From Alphaproteobacteria bacterium (lineage in GTDB: Bacteria > Pseudomonadota > Alphaproteobacteria > Rhodobacterales > Rhodobacteraceae): a stretch of DNA of 15,157 nt. Below are positions 1-7,057 of this stretch, in pieces (within the stretch, counting starts at the first letter, position 1; each line of letters opens with the position of its first letter). The position numbers were made by a program, and so were the translations under genes. The stretch is from contig JAJRUE010000105.1 in assembly GCA_024277955.1 (NCBI GenBank), forward strand, positions 1 to 15,157. The letters run 5' to 3'. The notes beneath the pieces were generated by a model. The model saw only the letters and a program-made list of their open reading frames with translations, was not told the DNA's origin and made no database searches.

Positions 1-41
1 CCCCCCTTGCGCCACGTCACCGGCAACGGCAAAACAAGGCC

Positions 42-884
42 ATGACCAACACGCTGCTTTCCCTCGGCCACGGCTACACCGCGCGCGAACTGGCCCGCCA
101 ACTGGCGCCGGATGGCTGGCGCATCATCGCCACCAGCCGCAGCGCCGACACGCCGCAGACCGGCGTCGACCTGCGCCAATGGCCCGGCGACGACCTGGGC
201 GACGCCTTCGCGCAGGCCACCCATATCCTGACCTCCATCGCCCCGACCGAAGCCGGCGATCCGGTTCTGAACGAACTCGCCGACCAGATCGCCGCCGCGC
301 CGCGCCTCAGCTGGGTCGGCTATCTCTCGACCACCGCCGTCTATGGCGACCACCAGGGCGGCTGGGTCGATGAAACCACCCCGCTCAACCCGGCCACCCA
401 ACGCGGAGAATGGCGCGTCGCCGCCGAAGCTGCCTGGCAGGACTTCGCGCAAAAACAGTCTCTATCCTTGCATATTTTCCGCCTTGCCGGCATCTACGGC
501 CCCGGCCGCGGCCCCTTTGCCAAGCTGCGCGCAGGCACCGCCCGGCGCATCGTCAAACCGGGCCAGGTGTTCTCGCGTATCCACGTGGAAGACATCGCCC
601 AGACGCTGATCGCCTCGATGCACGCCCCCAACGCGGGTGCCATTTACAACGTCTGCGACGACGACCCGGCCCCGCCGCAAGACGTGCTGGCCTACGCCGC
701 CGAGCTTTTGAACCTGCCCGTCCCGCCCGAAGAAGACTGGGATACCGCCCAGATGACGCGCATGGCGCGCAGCTTCTACAGCGAAAGCAAGCGAGTGAGA
801 AACGACCGCATCAAATCCGAACTCGGGATCAAGCTGAAGTATCCCGACTACAAGACCGGCCTGCACGCGCTCGCCGACACATAA
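42..884 (+). CDS. NAD(P)-dependent epimerase/dehydratase family protein (extended SDR, YeeZ-like)
   Basis: The protein is 280 aa, a usual length for the short YeeZ-type branch of extended short-chain dehydrogenases. The N-terminal Rossmann fold opens with a glycine-rich GHGYTA loop (residues 9-14) after a hydrophobic first strand. The segment STTAVYGD (96-103) matches the active-site SSTxVYGD of nucleotide-sugar epimerase relatives and supplies Tyr101. The partner lysine of the usual YxxxK pair is not visible in that spacing, so catalysis cannot be assumed. RLAGIYGPGRGP (about 147-158) and RIHVEDIA (about 179-186) are further family motifs. An AAGG lies just before the ATG. The gene stands alone on the forward strand and converges on dxs. 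The substrate is unknown. Family assignment is firm; any specific reaction would be a guess. Confidence 0.9.
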   Translation: MTNTLLSLGHGYTARELARQLAPDGWRIIATSRSADTPQTGVDLRQWPGDDLGDAFAQATHILTSIAPTEAGDPVLNELADQIAAAPRLSWVGYLSTTAVYGDHQGGWVDETTPLNPATQRGEWRVAAEAAWQDFAQKQSLSLHIFRLAGIYGPGRGPFAKLRAGTARRIVKPGQVFSRIHVEDIAQTLIASMHAPNAGAIYNVCDDDPAPPQDVLAYAAELLNLPVPPEEDWDTAQMTRMARSFYSESKRVRNDRIKSELGIKLKYPDYKTGLHALADT

Positions 885-919
885 GGGGGCTGTCTGCCCC
901 CTCTGGGCCGTCCGGCCCA
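885..919 (+). terminator. Tandem GC hairpins after the epimerase-like gene
   Basis: Two perfect hairpins begin at the base after the TAA stop: GGGGGC-TGTCT-GCCCCC (885-901) and TGGGCC-GTCC-GGCCCA (904-919). No T-run follows directly; the next pyrimidine tract is at 956-970. The first hairpin recurs, with the same loop, after the glutathione S-transferase gene. The terminator role is inferred from position and structure. Confidence 0.6.
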
Positions 920-928
920 TTCACCCCC

Positions 929-1000
929 GAGGATATTTAGGAAAAGAAGAAAGCCTTTCTTCTTCCTTTTGAAAATATCCCCGCCGGAGGCATGAAGTCT
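929..1000. repeat. Two facing 3'-end repeat modules between convergent genes (copies 1 and 2)
   Basis: The forward module is GAGGATATTT (929-938), then AGAAGAA (945-951). The reverse module, read from the dxs side, is GGGGATATTT (982-973), then AGAAGAA (963-957). Together they form an imperfect inverted repeat across 931-980 with GGATATTT/AAATATCC as the basal stem. The stretch 973-1000 is identical over 28 nt to 5790-5817 and runs right up to the dxs stop codon. It may act as a bidirectional terminator. That function is inferred; the repetition is seen directly. Confidence 0.75.
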
Positions 1001-2929
1001 TCAGGCACGCCGGCTGCCGATCTCGGCGACGCCCAGCACTTCGAGCACCTTTGCCACCACGTCTTCAGCGCTCAGACCGGCGACGCGATACATGTCGGCC
1101 ATACTCGCCTGATCGATGAACACGTCCGGCAACACCATGGACCGCAGCTTGAGCCCGCCATCCAGCGCGCCCTCGTCCAGCAGCATCTGCGCCACGTGGC
1201 TGCCGAAACCGCCCACCGCGCCTTCCTCGATGGTGATCAGCGCCTCGTGTTCCGCCGCGAGGGTCAGGATCATCTCGCGGTCCAGCGGCTTGGCAAAGCG
1301 GGCGTCGGCGATCGTGGGCGAAATCCCCTTGTTAGACAGTATTTCGGCCGCCCGGCGCACCTCGTCCAGGCGGGTGCCGAAGGAGAGGATCGCCACGCGC
1401 CCGCCCGGCTGCACGATCCGCCCCTTGCCGATTTCCAGCGGCGTGCCACTTTCGGGCAGGTCCACGCCGACCCCTTCGCCGCGCGGATAGCGGAACGCGA
1501 TCGGCCCCGCATCATGCGCCGCCGCGGTGGCCACCATGCGCACCAGTTCGGCCTCGTCCGCCGCCGCCATCACCACCATCCCCGGCAGGTTGGCCAGGAA
1601 GGCGATGTCAAAGGCCCCGGCATGGGTCGCCCCGTCCGCCCCCACCAGCCCGGCGCGGTCGATGGCAAAGCGCACCGGCAGGCGCTGGATCGCCACGTCA
1701 TGCACCACCTGGTCGTAACCGCGCTGCAGGAACGTCGAGTAGATCGCGCAAAAAGGCTTCATCCCGCCTGCCGCCAGCCCGGCGGCAAAGGTTACCGCGT
1801 GCTGTTCGGCAATGCCCACGTCAAAGAACCGGCTGGGGTAGCGGCTGGCGAACTGGCTGAGGCCCGTGCCATCGGGCATCGCCGCGGTCACCGCCACGAT
1901 CTTGTCGTCCGCCGCCGCCGCATCCAGCAGCGCGTCGGCAAACACCCGCGTGTAGCTGGGCGCGTTCGACGGCGCTTTTTTCTGCTTGCCGGTCAGCACG
2001 TCGAAGGCACCGACCCCGTGGCCGCGATCGGCTGCGGTTTCAGCCGGCGCATAGCCCTTGCCCTTTTTGGTGATCGCATGGATCAGGATCGGCCCCGTGG
2101 CGCGCGCCTTGACCGTGCGCAGGATCTGCAGCAACTGGTCCACGTCATGCCCGTCCACCGGGCCGACATAGGAAAACCCCATCTCTTCGAACAGGGTGCC
2201 GCCGATGGTCATGCCCTTGAGCATTTCCTTGGCCCGCTTGGCCCCCATCTGAAACGGCTCGGGCAGCAGCGACACTGCGCCCTTGGCCGCGGCTTTCAGT
2301 TCCTGAAACGGTGCCCCCGCATAGAGCCGGTTGAGATAGCTCGACATGGCGCCCACCGGCTCGGCGATGCTCATTTCGTTGTCGTTCAGGATGACGATCA
2401 GCCGCTTGCCCAGATGGCCGGCGTTGTTCATCGCCTCATAGGCCATGCCGGCGCTCATGGCGCCATCACCGATCACCGCGATCACGTCGCCGATCCCGTG
2501 TTCCGGCGCGCCGCCCAGGTCGCGTGCCACCGCAAACCCCAGTGCTGCGGAAATCGAGGTCGAACTATGCGCCGCGCCGAACGGGTCATACGGGCTTTCC
2601 GACCGCTTGGTGAACCCGCTCAGGCCCCCCTTCTGGCGCAGCGTGCGCATGCGGTCGCGCCGCCCGGTCAGGATCTTGTGCGGATAGGCCTGGTGGCTGA
2701 CATCCCAGATGATCCGGTCGCGCGGCGCGTCGAACACCGCGTGCAGCGCCACCGTCAGTTCCACCACCCCAAGGCCCGCACCCAGGTGGCCGCCGGTCTG
2801 CGAAACGATCGAGATCAGTTCCGCCCGCAGTTCACCGGCCAGCCGCGCCAGATCGGCGTCGCTCAACCCCTTGAGATCGGCGGGCAGCTTCACCTTGTCC
2901 AGAAGCGGTGTCACGGGTTTGTCGGGCAT
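1001..2929 (-). CDS. dxs: 1-deoxy-D-xylulose-5-phosphate synthase
   Basis: Dxs condenses pyruvate and glyceraldehyde 3-phosphate to DXP, the thiamine-diphosphate-dependent entry step of the cytoplasmic MEP isoprenoid pathway; DXP also feeds thiamine and pyridoxal synthesis. At 642 aa it has normal family length. The TPP/Mg site is GDGAMSAG (154-161) with LNDN (181-184). His48 lies in GGH, and Glu375 in DVGIAEQH (370-377) matches the catalytic Glu of the pyrimidine-binding domain. DRAGLVGADGATHAGAFD (424-441) and EEGAVGGFGSH near 568-578 are also typical. The ATG at 2929 was chosen over an upstream TTG (2947) because a run of seven Gs sits just before it and it gives the family N-terminus. It follows ispA by 18 nt and is probably the last gene of that operon. 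The 3' end abuts the repeat module. Confidence 0.97.
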   Translation of the reverse strand: MPDKPVTPLLDKVKLPADLKGLSDADLARLAGELRAELISIVSQTGGHLGAGLGVVELTVALHAVFDAPRDRIIWDVSHQAYPHKILTGRRDRMRTLRQKGGLSGFTKRSESPYDPFGAAHSSTSISAALGFAVARDLGGAPEHGIGDVIAVIGDGAMSAGMAYEAMNNAGHLGKRLIVILNDNEMSIAEPVGAMSSYLNRLYAGAPFQELKAAAKGAVSLLPEPFQMGAKRAKEMLKGMTIGGTLFEEMGFSYVGPVDGHDVDQLLQILRTVKARATGPILIHAITKKGKGYAPAETAADRGHGVGAFDVLTGKQKKAPSNAPSYTRVFADALLDAAAADDKIVAVTAAMPDGTGLSQFASRYPSRFFDVGIAEQHAVTFAAGLAAGGMKPFCAIYSTFLQRGYDQVVHDVAIQRLPVRFAIDRAGLVGADGATHAGAFDIAFLANLPGMVVMAAADEAELVRMVATAAAHDAGPIAFRYPRGEGVGVDLPESGTPLEIGKGRIVQPGGRVAILSFGTRLDEVRRAAEILSNKGISPTIADARFAKPLDREMILTLAAEHEALITIEEGAVGGFGSHVAQMLLDEGALDGGLKLRSMVLPDVFIDQASMADMYRVAGLSAEDVVAKVLEVLGVAEIGSRRA

Positions 2930-2947
2930 GTCCCCCCCAAAGGGCAA

Positions 2948-3817
2948 TTACATCTGGCGCGAGATAACGAAGCGCGCGGCTTCCCGCAAGCCTTCCGCCT
3001 TTTCGCCATAGGCGTCAAGCGCCGCCACCGCTTCGTCCACCAGGTCAGCGGCGCGCGCGCGGGCGCCTTCCAGCCCCAGTAGCGAAACAAAGGTCGCCTT
3101 GCCCGCGGCGGCGTCCTTGCCGACCCGCTTGCCGGTCACCGCCACGTCGCCTTCTACATCCAGAATGTCATCGGCAATCTGGAAAGCCAGCCCCAAAGCC
3201 CTTGAATAGAGCCGCATTTGCGTCGGATCGCCGCCGCCAAGCCGCGCCCCGGCCTCGGCCGACCAGCCGATCAGCGCGCCGGTCTTGTTGGCCTGAAGTT
3301 CGGTGATCTCGGCCAGGCTCAGCGGCGCGCCCGCGCTTTCCGCCCGGATGTCCTGGGCCTGGCCCAGAACCATCCCGTCCACCCCCGCCGCCGCGGCCAA
3401 CGAGCGCACCAGTTCCAGGCGCACATCCGCCGGTGCCTGCATTTCGTCGCGACACAGCAGCGAAAAGGCCAGGCTTTGCAGCGCGTCTCCGGCCAGCACG
3501 GCGGTGGCCTCGTCCCACTTGAGATGCACCGTCGGCCGGCCGCGCCGCAGGTCGTCGTCATCCATGCAGGGCAAGTCGTCGTGCACCAGCGAATAGGCGT
3601 GGATCGCCTCGACCGCCGCCGCCGCCCAGACCGACCGTGCGTCGGCGACCCCGTGCAGCCGCCCGGTTTCCATCACCAGAAAGGCCCGCAGCCGCTTACC
3701 GCCCGAACTGGCATAGCGCATCGCCTGCACCACCGGCACATCGCCGCGCCCGGCCAGCGCGCCGTCCAGACAGGACGCCACCTGGCCCGCGCAATCCTTC
3801 AAGCGGTCCTGAAACAC
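2948..3817 (-). CDS. ispA: Polyprenyl (farnesyl) diphosphate synthase
   Basis: This trans-prenyltransferase adds isopentenyl diphosphate to allylic diphosphates, most likely making farnesyl diphosphate for ubiquinone, undecaprenyl phosphate and, if present, carotenoids. The first Asp-rich motif DDLPCMDDDD (80-89) has the two-residue insertion of bacterial type farnesyl diphosphate synthases, followed by LRRGRPT. The second Asp-rich motif is DDILD (216-220). GGKRLR (39-44) binds diphosphate. The GTG at 3817 (289 aa) was preferred: it has GGAAGGGG upstream and starts like homologues. The frame stays open to a TTG at 3853, which would give 301 aa. Chain length (C15 versus C20) cannot be settled by eye, so a geranylgeranyl enzyme remains possible. 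It sits between xseB and dxs. Confidence 0.93.
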   Translation of the reverse strand: MFQDRLKDCAGQVASCLDGALAGRGDVPVVQAMRYASSGGKRLRAFLVMETGRLHGVADARSVWAAAAVEAIHAYSLVHDDLPCMDDDDLRRGRPTVHLKWDEATAVLAGDALQSLAFSLLCRDEMQAPADVRLELVRSLAAAAGVDGMVLGQAQDIRAESAGAPLSLAEITELQANKTGALIGWSAEAGARLGGGDPTQMRLYSRALGLAFQIADDILDVEGDVAVTGKRVGKDAAAGKATFVSLLGLEGARARAADLVDEAVAALDAYGEKAEGLREAARFVISRQM

Positions 3818-3883
3818 CCCAGACACCCCTTCCACGTCCTGACCTGCGTCCAATTCCCCGCCGCCAGCGCGCCGAGGCGGCCC

Positions 3884-4126
3884 CTAGAGTCCCTCGGCAT
3901 CCTCGGCGCCGACCGGCTTGCCCTCGCCATCCAGCGTGATCAGTCGCACCTTTTCCTCGGCCTCGGCCAGCTTGGCCTCGCAGCGCGCCTTGAGAGCGGC
4001 GCCGCGTTCGTAAAGCGCGATCGACTGCTCCAGCGGCACCTCGCCCTGTTCGAGCTGGCGCACCACAGCCTCCAGCTCGGCCATCGCCTCTTCGAAACTC
4101 ATTTCCGAGATCTTCCGTTCGCTCAT
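3884..4126 (-). CDS. xseB: Exodeoxyribonuclease VII small subunit
   Basis: XseB is the small subunit of exonuclease VII, which degrades single-stranded DNA to oligonucleotides; several copies bind the catalytic XseA, whose gene is not in this window. The 80-aa protein has the full family pattern: an N-terminal SFEEAMAELEAVVRQLEQGE (10-29), then PLEQSIALYERG, then a charged coiled-coil helix with a C-terminal tail. Length is normal. Its ATG overlaps the stop of the upstream deacetylase-like gene as ATGA, so translation is probably coupled. xseB next to ispA and dxs is a common bacterial arrangement. Confidence 0.95.
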   Translation of the reverse strand: MSERKISEMSFEEAMAELEAVVRQLEQGEVPLEQSIALYERGAALKARCEAKLAEAEEKVRLITLDGEGKPVGAEDAEGL

Positions 4127-5058
4127 CCGCCCCGCTCCATCAACACGCGCACATGCGCCGCCACGCTTTCGCCGAGCGCATCCAGATCATATCCGCCCTC
4201 CAAAGTCGAGACCACACGCCCGCCGCAAACCCGGTCCGCAACGTCGCAGATCCGCGTCGTGAGCCAGGTGAAATCCTCGGTGCGCCAGTTCAGCTGCGCC
4301 AGCGGATCGCGGGCATGGGCATCGAACCCCGCCGAGACCAGGATCAGGTCCGGCGCGAATCGTTCCACCTCGGGCAGGATCACCCCGTCCCAGGCCTCGC
4401 GCATCCGGGCGCCGTCGCTCTGGGCTTCCAGCGGCACATTCAGGATATGCCCCGCGCCGCCGGTTTCATCCGCGGCACCCGTGCCCGGATAGAGCGGCAT
4501 CTGGTGACTGGAACAAAACAGCGCGCGCGCTTCGTCCCACATCAGATCCTGGGAGCCGTTGCCATGATGCACGTCGAAATCGACGATCGCGACGCGCGCC
4601 AGCCCCAGCGCATCCAGCGCGTGTTTCGCTGCAATAGAGACATTTCCGAACAGGCAAAACCCCATCGGCCGGGCGGTTTCCGCATGGTGCCCCGGCGGCC
4701 GGCAGGCGACAAATGCGTCGTCCGCGTCCCCCGAAACCACCTGTTCGACCGCTGCAATACAGCCCCCCACCGCGCGCAGCGCCGCCTGCCAGGAACCGGG
4801 TGAAACATGGGTGTCGGCATCCAGCCGGGCGAGCCCTTCCCGGGGCACCGCGGCGCGCAGCTTGTCGATATGGGCGCGCGGATGGCAGCGCTCAAGATCG
4901 GCCAGTTCGGCCAGCGGCGCCATTTCCCGCCGCAACCCGTCAAAGGCCGGCGCCGCCAGCGCGCTTTCCACCGCCCGCAGGCGCGCCACCTGTTCGGGGT
5001 GGCCCGGCGGGGTCAGGTGTTCGAGGCAGTCCGGGTGCGAAAAAACAACGGTTGTCAT
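4123..5058 (-). CDS. Histone deacetylase family (acetoin utilization/polyamine deacetylase-like) amidohydrolase
   Basis: The protein belongs to the arginase-deacetylase fold: zinc hydrolases that remove acetyl groups from lysine side chains, polyamines or small amides. At 311 aa it has the length of bacterial AcuC/AphA-like members. RPPGHHAE (120-127) carries the catalytic histidine pair. DFDVHHGNG (160-168) gives zinc ligands Asp162 and His164, and SAGFDAHARDPL (242-253) gives Asp246. LEGGYDL (286-292) supplies the active-site tyrosine. All key residues are intact. The ATG at 5058 was chosen over a TTG two codons upstream. It is the first gene of the run leading to xseB, ispA and dxs, and is divergent from the secreted protein gene across 49 bp that must hold both promoters. 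The substrate is unknown. Confidence 0.93.
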   Translation of the reverse strand: MTTVVFSHPDCLEHLTPPGHPEQVARLRAVESALAAPAFDGLRREMAPLAELADLERCHPRAHIDKLRAAVPREGLARLDADTHVSPGSWQAALRAVGGCIAAVEQVVSGDADDAFVACRPPGHHAETARPMGFCLFGNVSIAAKHALDALGLARVAIVDFDVHHGNGSQDLMWDEARALFCSSHQMPLYPGTGAADETGGAGHILNVPLEAQSDGARMREAWDGVILPEVERFAPDLILVSAGFDAHARDPLAQLNWRTEDFTWLTTRICDVADRVCGGRVVSTLEGGYDLDALGESVAAHVRVLMERGG

Positions 5059-5107
5059 AGGCAAAAGCTAGGCCAATACTCGGGGCCGAACAAGCGAAAG
5101 CCAGCCC

Positions 5108-5662
5108 ATGCGCCTGCTGATCCCGATCCTTGTGCTTGCCGCGTCGCCCGCCCCGGCCGCGCCGATCGCCAGCCTGTCGGCGGACCTGAACGGCGACGGG
5201 CTGAGCGACCGGGCCCAGCTGGTCGAAAGCCCCGAAGGCGGCGACGCCGATCTGGTGATCTACACGGCACGCCCGGACGGCGGCGCAGACCGGGCGGTTC
5301 GGGCCGAAAAGCTGGTCTGGGTCGGCGGTATCGGCCAGAAGCCCGGGTTGCGCGTCACCGAAGGCGGATCGCTGCAGGTCACCTCGATGAACGAAAGCAT
5401 TGGCCGCGACCGCTGGTATCAGACCCTGACCATCGCCTGGCGGGATGGCGGCTTTGCGCTCGCCGGGTTCACTTACAGCTGGTATGACACGCTGGACCTT
5501 GCCAATGCGGGCACGTGCGATGTGAACCTGCTGACCGGCCGGGGCGAACTGACGCGCGGCCCCGAAGGCGGCGCCACGACCACCAGGTTTCGCACCGCCA
5601 TGCGCGGCGGGCCGATTGCCGCATGGGATCACACCATCCCAGCCGAATGCGGCCTCTGGTAA
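5108..5662 (+). CDS. Small secreted protein with a calcium-loop-like DxNxDG motif, function unknown
   Basis: The 184-aa protein starts with a short signal peptide (Met-Arg, then a hydrophobic stretch to about residue 15, then Ala/Pro-rich, with likely cleavage near residues 18-21). Right after it, DLNGDGLSD (26-34) matches the DxNxDGxxD calcium-binding loop of FG-GAP/VCBS-type repeats. Only one copy is present, so it is not a full propeller. The rest is Gly-, Trp- and Tyr-containing beta-type sequence with a single Cys near residue 138 and another close to the C-terminus, which could form a disulfide after export. No clear Shine-Dalgarno precedes the ATG. It is probably periplasmic. I do not recognise a named family. 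Confidence 0.75.
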   Translation: MRLLIPILVLAASPAPAAPIASLSADLNGDGLSDRAQLVESPEGGDADLVIYTARPDGGADRAVRAEKLVWVGGIGQKPGLRVTEGGSLQVTSMNESIGRDRWYQTLTIAWRDGGFALAGFTYSWYDTLDLANAGTCDVNLLTGRGELTRGPEGGATTTRFRTAMRGGPIAAWDHTIPAECGLW

Positions 5663-5677
5663 CCCTTGCCGAATTGC

Positions 5678-5722
5678 GCGCCCTTGCGGGCGCATGTTTA
5701 TGTGTCAGGCCCTGACGGGCCT
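5678..5722 (+). terminator. Tandem GC hairpins after the secreted protein gene
   Basis: GCGCCC-TTGC-GGGCGC (5678-5693) and AGGCCC-TGAC-GGGCCT (5707-5722) are two perfect 6-bp hairpins 15 nt past the stop. The sequences differ from those at 885-919, but the order is the same: two hairpins, then the repeat core. The terminator role is inferred. Confidence 0.55.
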
Positions 5723-5741
5723 TCCGACTCCGCTCCGCTCG

Positions 5742-5817
5742 GGGGATATTTGCGAAAAAGAAGAAGCATTGCAGATTTCTTCTTTTCACAAATATCCCCG
5801 CCGGAGGCATGAAGTCT
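5742..5817. repeat. Two facing 3'-end repeat modules between convergent genes (copies 3 and 4)
   Basis: The forward core is GGGGATATTT (5742-5751), then AGAAGAA (5759-5765). The reverse core, from the petR side, is GGGGATATTT (5799-5790), then AGAAGAA (5783-5777). The arms pair as a long hairpin over 5742-5799 with an 11-bp perfect base (GGGGATATTTG with its complement) and a loop near 5767-5775. The tail 5790-5817 is the same 28 nt found at 973-1000. Bidirectional termination is the likely role. Confidence 0.75.
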
Positions 5818-5822
5818 GCCAG

Positions 5823-5838
5823 GTTTCGGGCCCGAAAC
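5823..5838 (-). terminator. Palindrome after petR
   Basis: GTTTCGGGCCCGAAAC is a perfect 16-bp palindrome starting 5 nt past the petR stop. As RNA it can fold with GTTTCG/CGAAAC arms and a GGCC loop. It precedes the reverse-strand repeat core, matching the hairpin-then-core order elsewhere. Terminator function is inferred; a protein-binding site is the alternative. Confidence 0.5.
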
Positions 5839-5843
5839 AGTGT

Positions 5844-6545
5844 CTAATCCGGGGCAAGCATGTATCCCGCGCCCCGCACCGTCTGCAGGTAGCGCGGGCG
5901 TTTGGGGTCTTCTTCCAGCTTTCGCCGTAGCCGGGTGACCTGCACGTCCACCGCACGTTCCTGGGCCTGACCCGAATCACGCCCCAGCTTTTCCACAAGC
6001 ACCGTGCGCGGCACCACTTCGCCGGGGGTTTCGGAAAAGATCTTCATCAACTGGCTTTCGGTGCCGGTCAGGCGCACGGGTTCTTCGCCGCGCCACATTT
6101 CGCCGCGCTCCACGTCGTAGCGGATCGCGCCCAGATTCAGCACCTTGGGCGCCGCCCTGGCCGCGTCGGTCGGGGGCACGCGGCGCAGGATCGCGTTGAT
6201 GCGCAGCAGCAGTTCTTTTGGCTCGAACGGCTTGGCAAGGTAGTCGTCAGCGCCCGCTTCCAGCCCGGCGATCCGGTCTTCGGTTTCGCCGCGTGCGGTC
6301 AGCAGCAGGATCGGTGTGCTCAGGGTTTCGCGCAGCGACCTGGTCAGCGCGATCCCGTCTTCGCCCGGCATCATCACGTCCAGCACGATCATGTCGAACT
6401 CGAGCCCGTCCAAAAGCCGGCGCGCGTGGGCCGCGTCGCGCGCCGCCGAGACCCAGAACCCGTGCCGCATCAGGAATTTCTGCAGCAGCTTGCGGATGCG
6501 TTCGTCGTCATCGACGATCAGCAGATGTGCGTCCATGTCGGTCAT
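5844..6545 (-). CDS. petR: OmpR/PhoB-family response regulator PetR
   Basis: The 233-aa protein has a receiver domain (about 6-122) and a C-terminal winged-helix DNA-binding domain (about 135-231). The acidic pocket is DDD (12-14), the phospho-acceptor Asp56 is in LDVMMPGEDG, and Thr83 and Lys105 complete the switch set, so it looks phosphorylatable. The DNA-binding half shows RAVDVQVTRLRRKLEEDP and a final VRGAGYML, typical of OmpR-type regulators. It overlaps petP by 4 bp (ATGA). PetR with an upstream small MarR-like PetP matches the petPR pair described in Rhodobacter capsulatus near the cytochrome bc1 genes. Here the bc1 genes are absent and no histidine kinase is adjacent. The petR name rests on the pair plus family; the domain call is certain. 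Confidence 0.9.
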   Translation of the reverse strand: MTDMDAHLLIVDDDERIRKLLQKFLMRHGFWVSAARDAAHARRLLDGLEFDMIVLDVMMPGEDGIALTRSLRETLSTPILLLTARGETEDRIAGLEAGADDYLAKPFEPKELLLRINAILRRVPPTDAARAAPKVLNLGAIRYDVERGEMWRGEEPVRLTGTESQLMKIFSETPGEVVPRTVLVEKLGRDSGQAQERAVDVQVTRLRRKLEEDPKRPRYLQTVRGAGYMLAPD

Positions 6546-7057
6546 GGGGCATCCCCGCGCAGGCTGGAAAACTGGCGGCGCATTTCCGGATCCATCATTT
6601 CTTCCAGCACCCGGCGGAACCCGGCGACCGCTTCGGGGCCAGCCTTGCGATAGGCCGCGCGCATCCGCCGGCGCTGGGCATCGGACAGCTTCTGTTCCAG
6701 GGCCTCGCCCGCTTCGGTCAGCACCAGGTTGCGTTCGCGCTTGTCACTCTTGCCCACGTGACTTTCCACCAGCCCGTCCTCGATCAGCGTGCGCAACACC
6801 CGGTTCAGAGACTGTTTTGTCACCCCCAGGATCGCCAGCAGGTTGTTGACCGTCGTGCCGGGGCTGCGGTGGATGAAGTGCAGCGCCCGGTGATGCGCCC
6901 GCCCGTAGCCGAATTCTTCTAGAATACGATCGGGGTCGGCAGTAAAGCCGCGGTAGGCGAAGAACATCGCCTCGATCCCTTTGCGGAGCTGTTCGTCGGT
7001 CAGGTAAAGAAGGTTGCCGCCCCCCCCGACGCTGCTGCTGCCGCTGCCGTCATTCAT
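6542..7057 (-). CDS. petP: MarR-family transcriptional regulator PetP
   Basis: This is a 171-aa winged helix-turn-helix protein. The segment TVNNLLAILGVTKQSLNRVL (69-88) is the helix-turn-helix with its recognition helix, followed by a wing with KSDKRERNLVLTEAG (103-117), the usual MarR signature. Flanking helices would form the dimer interface. The calculated size (about 19 kDa) fits the petP product of Rhodobacter capsulatus. A GGAG lies 7 nt before the ATG. The first 14 residues are Gly/Ser-rich and encoded over a run of eight Cs on the forward strand (7020-7027), a possible slippage site. It is followed by petR with a 4-bp overlap, and is divergent from ilvE. Its ligand and DNA site are unknown; the dyads upstream are candidates. 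Confidence 0.88.
   Translation of the reverse strand: MNDGSGSSSVGGGGNLLYLTDEQLRKGIEAMFFAYRGFTADPDRILEEFGYGRAHHRALHFIHRSPGTTVNNLLAILGVTKQSLNRVLRTLIEDGLVESHVGKSDKRERNLVLTEAGEALEQKLSDAQRRRMRAAYRKAGPEAVAGFRRVLEEMMDPEMRRQFSSLRGDAP

Noticed and set aside
929..1000. CRISPR-like repeat array
   Set aside because: Copies are kilobases apart, orientation follows genes, and there are no regular spacers or cas genes.
992..3082. 696-codon forward open frame across dxs and part of ispA
   Set aside because: It is antisense to dxs with all its motifs intact. Such long antisense frames follow from G/C-rich third positions; the product is His/Arg-rich with no recognisable domain.
3218..4492. 424-codon forward open frame across ispA, xseB and the HDAC-family gene
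   Set aside because: It crosses three well-supported reverse genes and has a low-complexity Arg/His/Pro-rich product.
5742..5817. Insertion sequence or MITE end
   Set aside because: The inverted repeat resembles a small element, but there are no target-site duplications or transposase. The two arms track the two flanking genes separately, and a single arm occurs alone at 11561-11583.
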